Virus record (IMG/VR): IMGVR_UViG_3300044949_001018
Location: 1 to 30,836 of that record
Length of the DNA stretch: 30,836 bases
Reading direction: 5' to 3' (one strand)
Source: a virus
Shown here: piece by piece, positions 15,966 to 21,619 of the stretch
How the letters are laid out: each line of letters opens with the position of its first letter
Numbering within the stretch: position 1 is the first letter of the stretch
Translations under genes and position numbers: made by a program
Notes under the pieces: model-generated
What the model was told of the DNA's origin: nothing
Databases searched by the model: none
The model's input: the letters and a program-made list of their open reading frames with translations, nothing else

Positions 15966-16174
15966 TGACCCCCATCCAACGCATTACAACAATCCTATCA
16001 GGTTTAGGACTTAGCTACCACTTGCATTACGACTGCAATACGCCAAGTGTAGTAACCGTATCGACTTCAGTAGCGGATGCGGGTCTGTTTAAAGATGAAC
16101 TAAGCATAGCGGGTATCTTTTTTGAGCATATCGGAATTGAGGACGGAGGACCAACAACTAAAGTATATTTATGA
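15965..16174 (+). CDS. Small protein between methyltransferase and endolysin, unknown function
   Basis: A 69-residue protein whose ATG overlaps the methyltransferase stop by one base, and whose own stop overlaps the endolysin ATG by four bases, so the three genes are translationally coupled. The sequence alternates helix (PIQRITTILSGLGLSYHL) and strands (PSVVTVSTSV; GIFFEHIGIEDGG; TTKVYL), suggesting a small alpha/beta fold. There is no signal peptide or membrane segment, so a holin role is unlikely. Function unknown. Confidence 0.75.
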   Translation: MTPIQRITTILSGLGLSYHLHYDCNTPSVVTVSTSVADAGLFKDELSIAGIFFEHIGIEDGGPTTKVYL

Positions 16175-16734
16175 TTGACCGCAAAAGATTATTCGATACG
16201 GTAAGGCCATTGTTCTTAAAGTACACCGCAAAGCAGATTCAGGGCATTGATTCAATACTTGATGAATACGAACAAAAGTATTCTCACATAGGCATTAAGG
16301 GTCTGGCGTATTGTTTGGCAACGGTATTCCATGAAACAGCAAAGACCATGCAACCAATTGTTGAATTTGGCAAAGGTAAAGGCCGTCCTTATGGTAGTAA
16401 AATCCGAATGGACCGAAAGCCTTACACAACGCCCGACCAATTATACTACGGACGTGGATTCGTTCAGCTCACATGGTATGAGAACTATCAGAAAGCCGGT
16501 AAAAAGTTGGGAGTTGATTTGCTGAACAATCCTGAATTGGCCTGTGATTTAGAAATTGCAACCGACATCATGTTTGAAGGTATGATTCATGGATGGTTTA
16601 CAGGTCGGAAATTATCACAATATTTCAGCGCAACAAAAACCGATTGGATAAATGCCCGGAAGATCATCAACGGGCGGGATAAGGATGTATTAATTGCGGG
16701 TTATGCTCAGGCTTTTTTCAATGGACTAAAATAA
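16171..16734 (+). CDS. Endolysin, glycoside hydrolase family 19 (chitinase-like lysozyme)
   Basis: A 187-residue enzyme with the family 19 pattern. Helix-rich N-terminus leads to AYCLATVFHETAKTMQPIVE (residues 46-65), where E55 in HET is the likely catalytic acid; YYGRGFVQLTWYENY (92-106) is the family signature; and NARKIINGRDKD (161-172) is the typical C-terminal substrate-cleft helix. No signal peptide is seen, so release needs a holin or equivalent. The enzyme would cleave the glycan strands of peptidoglycan at the end of infection. It ends a short operon with the methyltransferase and is followed by a terminator. Length is that of a single catalytic domain without a cell-wall binding domain, common for hosts with a Gram-negative envelope. 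Confidence 0.9.
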   Translation: MIDRKRLFDTVRPLFLKYTAKQIQGIDSILDEYEQKYSHIGIKGLAYCLATVFHETAKTMQPIVEFGKGKGRPYGSKIRMDRKPYTTPDQLYYGRGFVQLTWYENYQKAGKKLGVDLLNNPELACDLEIATDIMFEGMIHGWFTGRKLSQYFSATKTDWINARKIINGRDKDVLIAGYAQAFFNGLK

Positions 16735-16785
16735 AAATAATGCAGCCGCATAAAAACTTTTTCATAGGTAGGTTTAAAAAGAACG

Positions 16786-16811
16786 CCCTGACTTGTCTAA
16801 GTCGGGGTTTG
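16786..16811 (+). terminator. Probable terminator after endolysin
   Basis: CCCTGACTT (16786-16794), loop GTCT and AAGTCGGGG (16799-16807) form a 9-bp stem with one G-U pair, followed by TTTGTTATTT. The U-tract is imperfect, so termination may be partial. It separates the endolysin operon from the metalloprotein genes. Confidence 0.65.
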
Positions 16812-16838
16812 TTATTTATCACCACATAAACAAAGGTC

Positions 16839-17090
16839 ATGCCCAAAAAAGTAAAAGTCGAATATAAAAAACTGCGATATGCAAGGGGTTATTTTTACAC
16901 CCCTGAAAACAAAATTGAAATTGATAGCAGGCTTGAAGGCGAAGAACTGCTTAACACCTTGATACATGAATACACGCATTATTTGCAGCCGTATCTTGAT
17001 GAAGCACAAGTAGAAATGATTGGTAACGAAATGGCGAAATTTTTAATTGATAACGGATATGAAAGGACAAAAGATAACGGAGGTCGGTAA
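16839..17090 (+). CDS. Miniature HExxH metalloprotein (SprT/peptidase-like)
   Basis: An 83-residue basic protein centred on LIHEYTHYLQPYLDE (residues 41-55). HEYTH is an HExxH zinc site with Glu44 as potential catalytic base; Glu55 or Glu59 twelve to sixteen residues further on could be the third ligand. A short strand (KIEIDSRLEGEELLNTL) precedes the helix, as in SprT-like and ImmA/IrrE-like metallopeptidases. It is much shorter than these families, just a core domain. It precedes the metallophosphoesterase by 9 bases and follows a terminator, so the two probably share a transcript. Role unknown: processing of a virion or host protein is possible, but the small size makes catalysis uncertain. 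Confidence 0.7.
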   Translation: MPKKVKVEYKKLRYARGYFYTPENKIEIDSRLEGEELLNTLIHEYTHYLQPYLDEAQVEMIGNEMAKFLIDNGYERTKDNGGR

Positions 17091-17099
17091 ACTTACCCT

Positions 17100-18299
17100 A
17101 TGTCATACAAACCAATAGACTACTACCAATACGACGCTCAGATAGCTGAATTGCTACGTCAAGGCATGGGCCACTCTAAGATAGTAGAGAAAATCCTAAA
17201 CACAACCGCAAAAAGGGATGAAGACCCGATAGTAAGAGGGTTTAGGCGGTTTATAGCCCGACATGAAAAGCGGTTGTTAGATGAGCATGAAGGGTTATAC
17301 AATGCGACAAATAATCTTGATGTTCCCAATACATCCACAAAGAATATGTGGATTAAAAACAAAGAGGCGTCATTGTTTGTAGTTAACCCAAATTATCGGG
17401 AGGCGGGCGAAGTAAGAGTTGAAGATATTGATTTTAAGGCGTTATTTGGGAAGATAAAGCCTTTGCAGTATAAGAAGCAACCATCGGTAGAAACGGCCTT
17501 ATTTGACCGCTTAGTTTACACCGATACGCACGTTGGAATGATGATAACTGATTATAGTTTGTATGGCGGTTTGTGGGATGAACATGAACTGAACAAGATG
17601 TGCGATAGGATGATTCAACACACCATTTTAAACAGAAAATCAAAGGTTTTATACATTGATGATTTAGGCGATTTCCTTGATGGCTACGATGCACAGACCG
17701 TACGGAAAGGGCATCATTTACCGCAAAACATGGACAACCAAAAAGCGTTTGATGTAGGATTGAGGTTTAAGATTAAATTGGTTCAATCGTTAGCTCCGTA
17801 TTACGATAATATCATTTGCCACAATGTATGCGAGGACAATCACGCAGGTAGTTTTGGGTACATTCTCAATTCAGCATTCAAGACAGCCATTGAAATGATG
17901 CTCCCAAATGTTGAGGTGGTTAATATCAGAAAGTTCATTGATTTTTACAAGGTCGGGAAGTACACATTTGTACTAAGCCATGGCAAAGATTCGGTTTCTT
18001 TAAAGTTTGGATTTAAGCCGAAATTGGATAAGATACAAGAAAACAAGATTGATAACTACCTCGATAGAAATGGACTAAAAGGGGTTATCGAATTCAGTAA
18101 AGGTGATTCGCACCAATACTTATTTGATAGCAGCACCGCTCAAAGATTCAACTATTATAATTACCCGGCATTAAGTCCATCATCATCATGGGTGCAAGTA
18201 AACTTCCAACAAGGGATAAGCGGGTTTATAAGTTTCAACTATTATGAAGATAGGAAGGTGATTAATGAATGCATCATCAATCATTCATGTATTGATTGA
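17100..18299 (+). CDS. Calcineurin-like metallophosphoesterase
   Basis: A 399-residue protein with metallophosphoesterase motifs spread over residues 140-340: TDTHVG (141-146, DxH), DLGDFLDG (188-195, the GD motif), CEDNHAG (244-250, in place of GNHE), LSHGKD (292-297) and GDSHQ (335-339, GxH-like). These bind the two metal ions in the family. The N-terminal 130 residues include a helix-turn-helix-like stretch (AQIAELLRQGMGHSKIVEKILN) and a charged linker, so it may bind nucleic acid. Phage members are usually annotated simply as metallophosphatases; DNA or nucleotide processing is the likely area. It ends at a strong terminator that separates it from the convergent minus-strand genes. Confidence 0.85.
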   Translation: MSYKPIDYYQYDAQIAELLRQGMGHSKIVEKILNTTAKRDEDPIVRGFRRFIARHEKRLLDEHEGLYNATNNLDVPNTSTKNMWIKNKEASLFVVNPNYREAGEVRVEDIDFKALFGKIKPLQYKKQPSVETALFDRLVYTDTHVGMMITDYSLYGGLWDEHELNKMCDRMIQHTILNRKSKVLYIDDLGDFLDGYDAQTVRKGHHLPQNMDNQKAFDVGLRFKIKLVQSLAPYYDNIICHNVCEDNHAGSFGYILNSAFKTAIEMMLPNVEVVNIRKFIDFYKVGKYTFVLSHGKDSVSLKFGFKPKLDKIQENKIDNYLDRNGLKGVIEFSKGDSHQYLFDSSTAQRFNYYNYPALSPSSSWVQVNFQQGISGFISFNYYEDRKVINECIINHSCID

Positions 18300-18301
18300 T
18301 T

Positions 18302-18345
18302 AACCCTACATTGTATGGCATAAATCGGGTTAATGTAGGGTTTTT
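18302..18345 (+). terminator. Strong terminator between convergent gene sets
   Basis: AACCCTACATT (18302-18312) pairs perfectly over 11 bp with AATGTAGGGTT (18332-18342), followed by TTT to 18345. The 19-base loop is long. It ends the late + strand transcript; on the minus strand no T-run follows, so it is mainly one-directional. Confidence 0.85.
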
Positions 18346-18386
18346 CGGACGATGAATAGACGCAGGGTATTGCGTGTATTTGGGGG

Positions 18387-18614
18387 TTATCGGCAAGGTT
18401 CAAAGACATCGCAGTGCCACTTTTCGTAAATATTCCTATCATTGATAAACGTGTTTTCGTTGCTATCCTGCATACATTCAACAATATCTCCATCAAGATT
18501 ACCCAATCTAACTTCGTGTCTTAAATATTTACAGTCTGAGCAACGAACCCAGCCGCTAACATCACCTAAACAAGATGGCGGGGTTTCGTGGTTTAATGAT
18601 GTTTCGTGTTCCAT
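18387..18614 (-). CDS. Small Cys-rich putative zinc-binding protein
   Basis: A 75-residue minus-strand protein. It has Cys15, the cluster RCSDCKYLRH (24-33), Cys47 in VECMQD and the end KWHCDVFEPC (65-74). The 'C.dCk....' start and 'W.C..Fe..' end are the pattern of a small treble-cleft or rubredoxin-like Zn-binding protein that occurs in many phages as an unnamed gene. Opposite-strand frames are longer here but have no such pattern. It is the last gene of a three-gene minus-strand unit, separated from its neighbour by 149 bases. Function unknown. Confidence 0.72.
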   Translation of the reverse strand: MEHETSLNHETPPSCLGDVSGWVRCSDCKYLRHEVRLGNLDGDIVECMQDSNENTFINDRNIYEKWHCDVFEPCR

Positions 18615-18763
18615 ATTTATATTTGATGTTTTCTTTATATGTTTTTACAACGTGTATAGGTTTTGGCACTTTTCTTTACATATCAAAAGCATTGGTTATA
18701 ACAGCACATACACGCTATTTTCCTGCCCTCAATCCAACGCTCACAGCCTGTATCCACCAAACG
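18615..18763. other. 149-base gap without a supported gene
   Basis: Between the two minus-strand genes lies sequence with no convincing frame. It holds ACAACGTGTATAGG (near 18649-18662) and CAAACGTTAGCG (near 18758-18769), short words that I recall as frequent in intergenic repeats of Bacteroidota chromosomes; this is memory, not a comparison. A + strand frame crosses it but lacks protein-like composition. No TAnnTTTG promoter was found on the minus strand. Confidence 0.35.
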
Positions 18764-19108
18764 TTAGCGTTCACCGCCCAACACCTTCATCATCACCCCC
18801 ACAAACTCACTAACCGTCAACTCACTTATCTTTCGGTTATCGGTTTTGATGTCAACAGGTGCGCACATTGTTTGGTTGTATGCTTCAATGGCTTTGAGCC
18901 AATTAGCCCGATTTCGCTTTACGTCATCAATGTGAATGGATACTTCGCCGACGATCCGTTTTGCTTCGATTACGTTTGTAGATAATAACCGCTTCATTTC
19001 GCGGGTTAATCGGTCGGCCATCCCGGTTACGCTTATGCCTTGACTTATGGCAAATTGTTTTTGGCTCAGTCCGCTTTCGAGGAATTGTTTTAGGTTGTTG
19101 AAGTGCAT
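18764..19108 (-). CDS. Helix-turn-helix protein, putative regulator
   Basis: A 114-residue minus-strand protein. Residues 14-42 (LSQKQFAISQGISVTGMADRL) read as a helix-turn-helix: 'sqkqfA...GiS...va.rL' with the recognition helix near 27-38. The rest is mostly helix (MKRLLSTNVIEAKRIVGEVS, WLKAIEAYNQTM), ending with a short conserved-looking tail (ISELTVSEFVGVMMKVL). It could be a transcription regulator or a replication-related DNA-binding protein; phage small-terminase-like proteins also begin this way, but one is encoded elsewhere. It lies 6 bases after the probable ribbon-helix-helix gene on the same transcript. Confidence 0.75.
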   Translation of the reverse strand: MHFNNLKQFLESGLSQKQFAISQGISVTGMADRLTREMKRLLSTNVIEAKRIVGEVSIHIDDVKRNRANWLKAIEAYNQTMCAPVDIKTDNRKISELTVSEFVGVMMKVLGGER

Positions 19109-19114
19109 GGTACT

Positions 19115-19312
19115 TTATTTATTAGTCCTCACTAAATTACCCTGTTTATCACGCTTAACATAGCCGGCATTAATCGTGTAATCAATACACAGGTCCTCGA
19201 TGATGTGTTTAGGGTACTTGTTCCCGTTTGGCTTCTCTTTCAGACCGATTATCTCAATTGCTTCCAATACGGGGCGCGGGAGGTCGATATTTTTGCGTTG
19301 TGTTTCTTGCAT
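19115..19312 (-). CDS. Small putative ribbon-helix-helix repressor
   Basis: A 65-residue minus-strand protein starting at the ATG at 19312. The alternative TTG at 19330 lies inside the promoter -7 box and is rejected. The sequence RKNIDLPRPVLEAIEIIGLK (6-25) looks like a beta-strand followed by helix A, and YPKHIIEDLCIDYTINAG (33-50) like helix B, as in Arc/MetJ-type ribbon-helix-helix proteins. The basic end (VKRDKQGNLVRTNK) could contact DNA. It is the first gene of the minus-strand unit and faces the early genes across a control region with repeated ATATACAC boxes, which is the standard place for an autoregulated repressor. Fold assignment is by pattern only. Confidence 0.7.
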   Translation of the reverse strand: MQETQRKNIDLPRPVLEAIEIIGLKEKPNGNKYPKHIIEDLCIDYTINAGYVKRDKQGNLVRTNK

Positions 19313-19326
19313 ACTATTCTTTTTTT

Positions 19327-19335
19327 GCAAATATA
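19327..19335 (-). promoter_or_regulatory. Minus-strand promoter -7 box for the regulator unit
   Basis: On the minus strand the sequence is TATATTTGC, a full TAnnTTTG match, lying 15 bases before the ATG at 19312. A TTG is present upstream on the same strand but closer than the usual 19-21 bases. The extended context (AACATGGTGTATA before TTTG) matches 10 of 13 positions of the phage promoter motif described under findings. Confidence 0.6.
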
Positions 19336-19414
19336 CACCATGTTTTCAATATACACACCATTAAATATTATTAACAATTCGGTAACAATATAGGTAGCGG
19401 GTGTATGTGTATAT
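19331..19414. promoter_or_regulatory. Divergent control region with three ATATACAC operator-like boxes
   Basis: Two direct copies, ATATACACCAT (19331-19341) and ATATACACACCAT (19349-19361), are 18 bases apart. A third is inverted: GGTGTATGTGTATAT (19400-19414), which reads ATATACACATACACC on the other strand. The first overlaps the minus-strand -7 box and the third the + strand promoter, so one protein could shut both. Two of the boxes contain ATATACACA, one base away from the DnaA box TTATNCACA, so the phage's DnaA-like protein is a second candidate binder. Confidence 0.6.
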
Positions 19415-19426
19415 CATATATCTTTG
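19410..19426 (+). promoter_or_regulatory. Early promoter, extended -7 type
   Basis: TATCTTTG (19419-19426) fits TAnnTTTG and sits 21 bases before the ATG at 19448. There is no TTTG at the -33 place. The preceding bases TATATCATATA give the same extended motif as the promoters at 15315 and 28953. It would drive the early + strand genes away from the regulator unit. Confidence 0.65.
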
Positions 19427-19447
19427 TGTCAACAAAACGATAAAACA

Positions 19448-19618
19448 ATGACAAACACATTAAGCACCCAGACAAAAACACAAACAGCGATTCAAATGGT
19501 AATCATGGACGCGATTGAAAAAGGACATACAAACGCAAACGAATTGATTCATTACATGAAATCAGAAGTATTTGAAACAGCGGTAAAGAATTATATCTCA
19601 ATGCTTGACCAATTCTAA
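19448..19618 (+). CDS. Small early protein, unknown function
   Basis: A 56-residue protein rich in Thr and Gln at the N-terminus (TNTLSTQTKTQTAIQMV) followed by two helices (IMDAIEKGHTNANELIHYM; FETAVKNYISMLDQF). I chose the ATG at 19448: the in-frame TTG at 19424 lies inside the promoter -7 box. It is the first gene after the early promoter and is followed by a hairpin. First early genes of phages often encode small host-takeover or anti-defence proteins; nothing in the sequence tells which. Confidence 0.72.
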   Translation: MTNTLSTQTKTQTAIQMVIMDAIEKGHTNANELIHYMKSEVFETAVKNYISMLDQF

Positions 19619-19622
19619 CCAC

Positions 19623-19641
19623 AGGGGCAAAACGCCCCTTT
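19623..19641 (+). terminator. Short hairpin after first early gene, possible partial terminator
   Basis: AGGGGC (19623-19628), loop AAAAC, GCCCCT (19634-19639), then only TTC. The 6-bp GC-rich stem with a minimal U-tract suggests attenuation or mRNA 3'-end protection rather than full termination, so the next genes could be expressed at a lower level. Confidence 0.5.
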
Positions 19642-19677
19642 CATTCATTAATCACAAACAATAAAAACCCCAATAAC

Positions 19678-19989
19678 ATGAGACTCCAAACATCATTTCA
19701 AAAATTCAGACCACTTAAACAAGGCGGTAAAAACCAACTACAGGAAATCGTGATTAGCTGCAACGTAAGCAGCCCACGCGAAGCCTATGACCTTTCACAT
19801 GAACATTTCGCCATTGATTTGTATATCGATCGAAAATACATCGGTGACTTATCCTATATCCTTGCTGAAGTCAATGACGAAGCATTTAGAGATATAATCG
19901 ACTCCATTGATTGGGATTACGAGTGGCACGTGGCCAACGATAACAGCCTTGATGATGACCAACAGCGGACTGATTGGCAAGATAGATAA
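19678..19989 (+). CDS. Early protein, acidic, unknown function
   Basis: A 103-residue protein with a basic N-terminus (QKFRPLKQGGKNQLQ), a strand (EIVISCN), helix and strand elements in the middle (HFAIDLYIDRKYIGDLSYIL) and a very acidic C-terminus (Asp/Glu-rich, WDYEWHVANDNSLDDDQQ). The dense negative charge at the end could mimic DNA, as in some phage anti-restriction proteins, but the evidence is composition only. It has the host-type A-rich leader. No family recognised. Confidence 0.7.
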   Translation: MRLQTSFQKFRPLKQGGKNQLQEIVISCNVSSPREAYDLSHEHFAIDLYIDRKYIGDLSYILAEVNDEAFRDIIDSIDWDYEWHVANDNSLDDDQQRTDWQDR

Positions 19990-20015
19990 TTTTTAAACAC
20001 TTAAAATAAAACAAC

Positions 20016-20303
20016 ATGAAAATTCAAATTACAACAACAACAACCCAAGAAAGAGAAATCGAATTACCTCATTACATCCGATTAAGCGAATTCCAATGCT
20101 GCAAAATCGTATCAGAAACCGAAGTTATCTGCGCTCATGTTTGGGATGGCCCGACCTTCAAGGCGGGTCAAATTGAACAGAGAGACAGCGCTCAGGACGT
20201 ATTAGCTTATAAGCATGAAGAAATCAGCGCAAACGAATTTCAATCCCATCTAAACAAGGCCAAGCAAATCATTGATGAAGCCTATAATAAAGCCAATATT
20301 TAA
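20016..20303 (+). CDS. Early protein, unknown function
   Basis: A 95-residue protein starting with strands (MKIQITTTTTQEREIELP), then a Cys pair (QCCKIV), a strand (EVICAHVWDG) and a C-terminal helix rich in Glu, Lys and Ala (SHLNKAKQIIDEAYNKAN). The layout 'beta meander then helix' is common in small early phage proteins. No motif links it to a function. It is in line with its neighbours, separated by 26 bases upstream and 22 bases downstream. Confidence 0.7.
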   Translation: MKIQITTTTTQEREIELPHYIRLSEFQCCKIVSETEVICAHVWDGPTFKAGQIEQRDSAQDVLAYKHEEISANEFQSHLNKAKQIIDEAYNKANI

Positions 20304-20325
20304 TTATCTTTAAACCTTACACCAC

Positions 20326-20436
20326 ATGACCCCAATAGACATAACAATCATTTCAGTCCTAACTATAGCGGTAATCTACTCCGCTATAGTTTTAGGTTCA
20401 TACTCAAAAATAACTCCAGATGATGAACAGATTTGA
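20326..20436 (+). CDS. 36-residue membrane peptide
   Basis: A short frame beginning ATG at 20326. Residues 4-24 are a single hydrophobic helix (IDITIISVLTIAVIYSAIVLG), then a polar tail SYSKITPDDEQI that overlaps the next gene by 17 bases. It occupies an otherwise unused 116-base interval. The coding sequence contains a perfect 11-bp inverted repeat (20361-20391), so the segment may act at the RNA or DNA level as well. Whether the peptide is made is uncertain. Confidence 0.5.
   Translation: MTPIDITIISVLTIAVIYSAIVLGSYSKITPDDEQI
20361..20391. repeat. Perfect 11-bp inverted repeat inside the small membrane peptide frame
   Basis: AACTATAGCGG (20361-20371), 9-base spacer TAATCTACT, CCGCTATAGTT (20381-20391), followed by TTAGG. 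The stem would be stable in RNA and the TTTT at its 3' edge could act as a weak terminator. As DNA it could be a dimeric operator. Confidence 0.7.
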
Positions 20437-20641
20437 AGCCGAAATGGAACTGCATATACTGCTCAACAAACGCAGCACCGACCATGAGCAACTTTGCGAC
20501 CTGTACAACAAGATAGGCTCTGAATTGAGCCGAGAATGTAAACAAGGCCTATGCACTTACAAATTTGCAACAAAGAAGCTCAGAGTGCTGGAGGATCGAA
20601 TAACAATTAATCACTTAATTAATCAAATATCATGCAACTAA
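20420..20641 (+). CDS. Helical early protein, unknown function
   Basis: A 73-residue charged helical protein (MNRFEAEMELHILLNKRS, then DHEQLCDLYNKIGSELSRE and FATKKLRVLEDRITINHL). ATG at 20420 or 20423 are equally possible. It overlaps the previous frame by 17 bases and the next by 10, which supports real coding in a compact operon. No motif; perhaps a small DNA- or protein-binding helix bundle. Confidence 0.68.
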   Translation: MMNRFEAEMELHILLNKRSTDHEQLCDLYNKIGSELSRECKQGLCTYKFATKKLRVLEDRITINHLINQISCN

Positions 20642-20859
20642 TCTCAAACACAATCGCAACCACAACCGACGAATTAACCGAATTGCAGCAGTACTGCATC
20701 CTTCATGGAATCAAAGGCCCGGTAAACATCACCTTCGAGGATGGCCAAATAAAAGTTTGGCAGCCGTCACGAATGCCGGTGGCCGAATCGGTCCGAAAGA
20801 ATCAACGCCGACCAACACACGACGAGGACGCATGGCATCCACATGAATTTGCGGGGTAA
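20632..20859 (+). CDS. Small early protein, unknown function
   Basis: A 75-residue protein with a helix (TTDELTELQQYCILHGI), two strands (GPVNITFEDGQIKVWQP) and a polar, His/Arg-rich tail (RKNQRRPTHDEDAWHPHEF). It is the last gene before the promoter at 20943. Nothing identifies its role. Overlap with the previous stop suggests coupling. Confidence 0.65.
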   Translation: MQLISNTIATTTDELTELQQYCILHGIKGPVNITFEDGQIKVWQPSRMPVAESVRKNQRRPTHDEDAWHPHEFAG

Positions 20860-20879
20860 GCCTATGACTTGACAAATCC

Positions 20880-20906
20880 GTCGCAAAAGTCAGCTAAATT
20901 TGCGAC
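20880..20906. repeat. Inverted repeat upstream of recombination-gene promoter
   Basis: GTCGCAAA (20880-20887) and TTTGCGAC (20899-20906) are perfect inverted copies with an 11-base spacer. The repeat ends 14 bases before the -33 element at 20920, a suitable place for an activator. No U-tract follows, so it is not a normal terminator. Confidence 0.6.
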
Positions 20907-20919
20907 AAATAAAAAATAA

Positions 20920-20951
20920 TTTGTATATCCGATATACATTATTATCTTTGC
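20920..20951 (+). promoter_or_regulatory. Consensus Bacteroidota promoter with operator palindrome in the spacer
   Basis: TTTG (20920-20923), 19 bases, TATCTTTGC (20943-20951): an exact match to the TTTG-N19-TAnnTTTG consensus. The spacer contains the palindrome TGTATATC-C-GATATACA (20922-20938), touching the -33 box. A repressor bound there would block RNA polymerase. The half-site TGTATATC also occurs at 19408-19415 in the early promoter, suggesting one common regulator. Start of transcription would be near 20957, 20 bases before the annealing-protein ATG. Confidence 0.8.
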
Positions 20952-20977
20952 TTATTATTAATTCAAAACCCCTTTAA

Positions 20978-21619
20978 ATGACAAACATTCAGAAAGTTCC
21001 GACGCTGAACGAATTACTCAGCGAAACGGAAGCAACACTCAAGGAAAACCAATTAACGGTACTACTTAACACCGCACCACCAGCTAAATGGGTTAAGGAG
21101 CAACCAATGGCAAGGACATCATATCTGCCAATTGACAAGGTTCAGTACCTACTAACGAAGATATACGGTAAATGGTGGGTAGAGGTCATTAACTCACAAG
21201 TATTTGCCAATTCCGTAACCGTTACCGTCCGCCTATTTGTCCGCAATCCATTGACAAACGAAATAGAACACAATGACGGCGTAGGGGCTGCACCCATTCA
21301 AACCGACAAGGGTAAGGGAGCAATGGACTGGAACTATGCCAAAGCAGACGGAGTGCAAAAGGCACTACCAGCAGCGAAGGCATACGCCATCAAGGACGCA
21401 GCAGAGGAATTCGGTAAGATTTTCGGGCGTGACCTTAACAGAAAGGATACGTTTAATGACTATACCTCAATGCTCAAACCTGATGCCAATGTATTAGCTG
21501 AAATGCTAAATGCAAAGCGCAATGAGATGACACCGGAGGAAATCGAAAACGCTGAACGTATCATCAACAACAACGAAGTAAACTCCTTTTCAAAACTCTT
21601 TAAATCACTAAGCAAATGA
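20978..21619 (+). CDS. Single-strand annealing protein, Rad52-fold (Sak/Rad52-like)
   Basis: A 213-residue protein. Residues 30-150 follow the Rad52-type core: a strand-turn with WVKEQPMARTSYLPIDKVQYLL, KIYGKWWVEVINSQVFANSV and VTVRLFVRNPLTNE, then the 'GVGAAPIQTDKGKGA' loop and the helix YAKADGVQKALPAAKAYAIKDAAEEFG. The sequence 'G.ga......g...d..KaA.sdAlK.Aa...G.' is the hallmark of Sak/Rad52-type annealing proteins. The remaining 60 residues are a charged tail. Together with the exonuclease gene that overlaps its stop by four bases it forms a recombination pair for annealing-based DNA repair and replication. It is first in its operon behind a consensus promoter. Confidence 0.85.
   Translation: MTNIQKVPTLNELLSETEATLKENQLTVLLNTAPPAKWVKEQPMARTSYLPIDKVQYLLTKIYGKWWVEVINSQVFANSVTVTVRLFVRNPLTNEIEHNDGVGAAPIQTDKGKGAMDWNYAKADGVQKALPAAKAYAIKDAAEEFGKIFGRDLNRKDTFNDYTSMLKPDANVLAEMLNAKRNEMTPEEIENAERIINNNEVNSFSKLFKSLSK

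Noticed and set aside
16740-16829. 29-codon frame after the endolysin
   Set aside because: It overlaps the terminator hairpin and has no recognisable pattern.
18750-18783. Integron attC-like words (GTTAGCG, GCCCAAC)
   Set aside because: Only one half fits the RYYYAAC/GTTRRRY rule, and no paired imperfect palindrome or cassette structure is present.
18442-18985. Two overlapping + strand frames (123 and 136 codons) across the regulator unit
   Set aside because: Their composition is not protein-like (Cys/His/Leu/Phe runs) and they lie opposite two minus-strand genes that show recognisable Cys-cluster and helix-turn-helix patterns.
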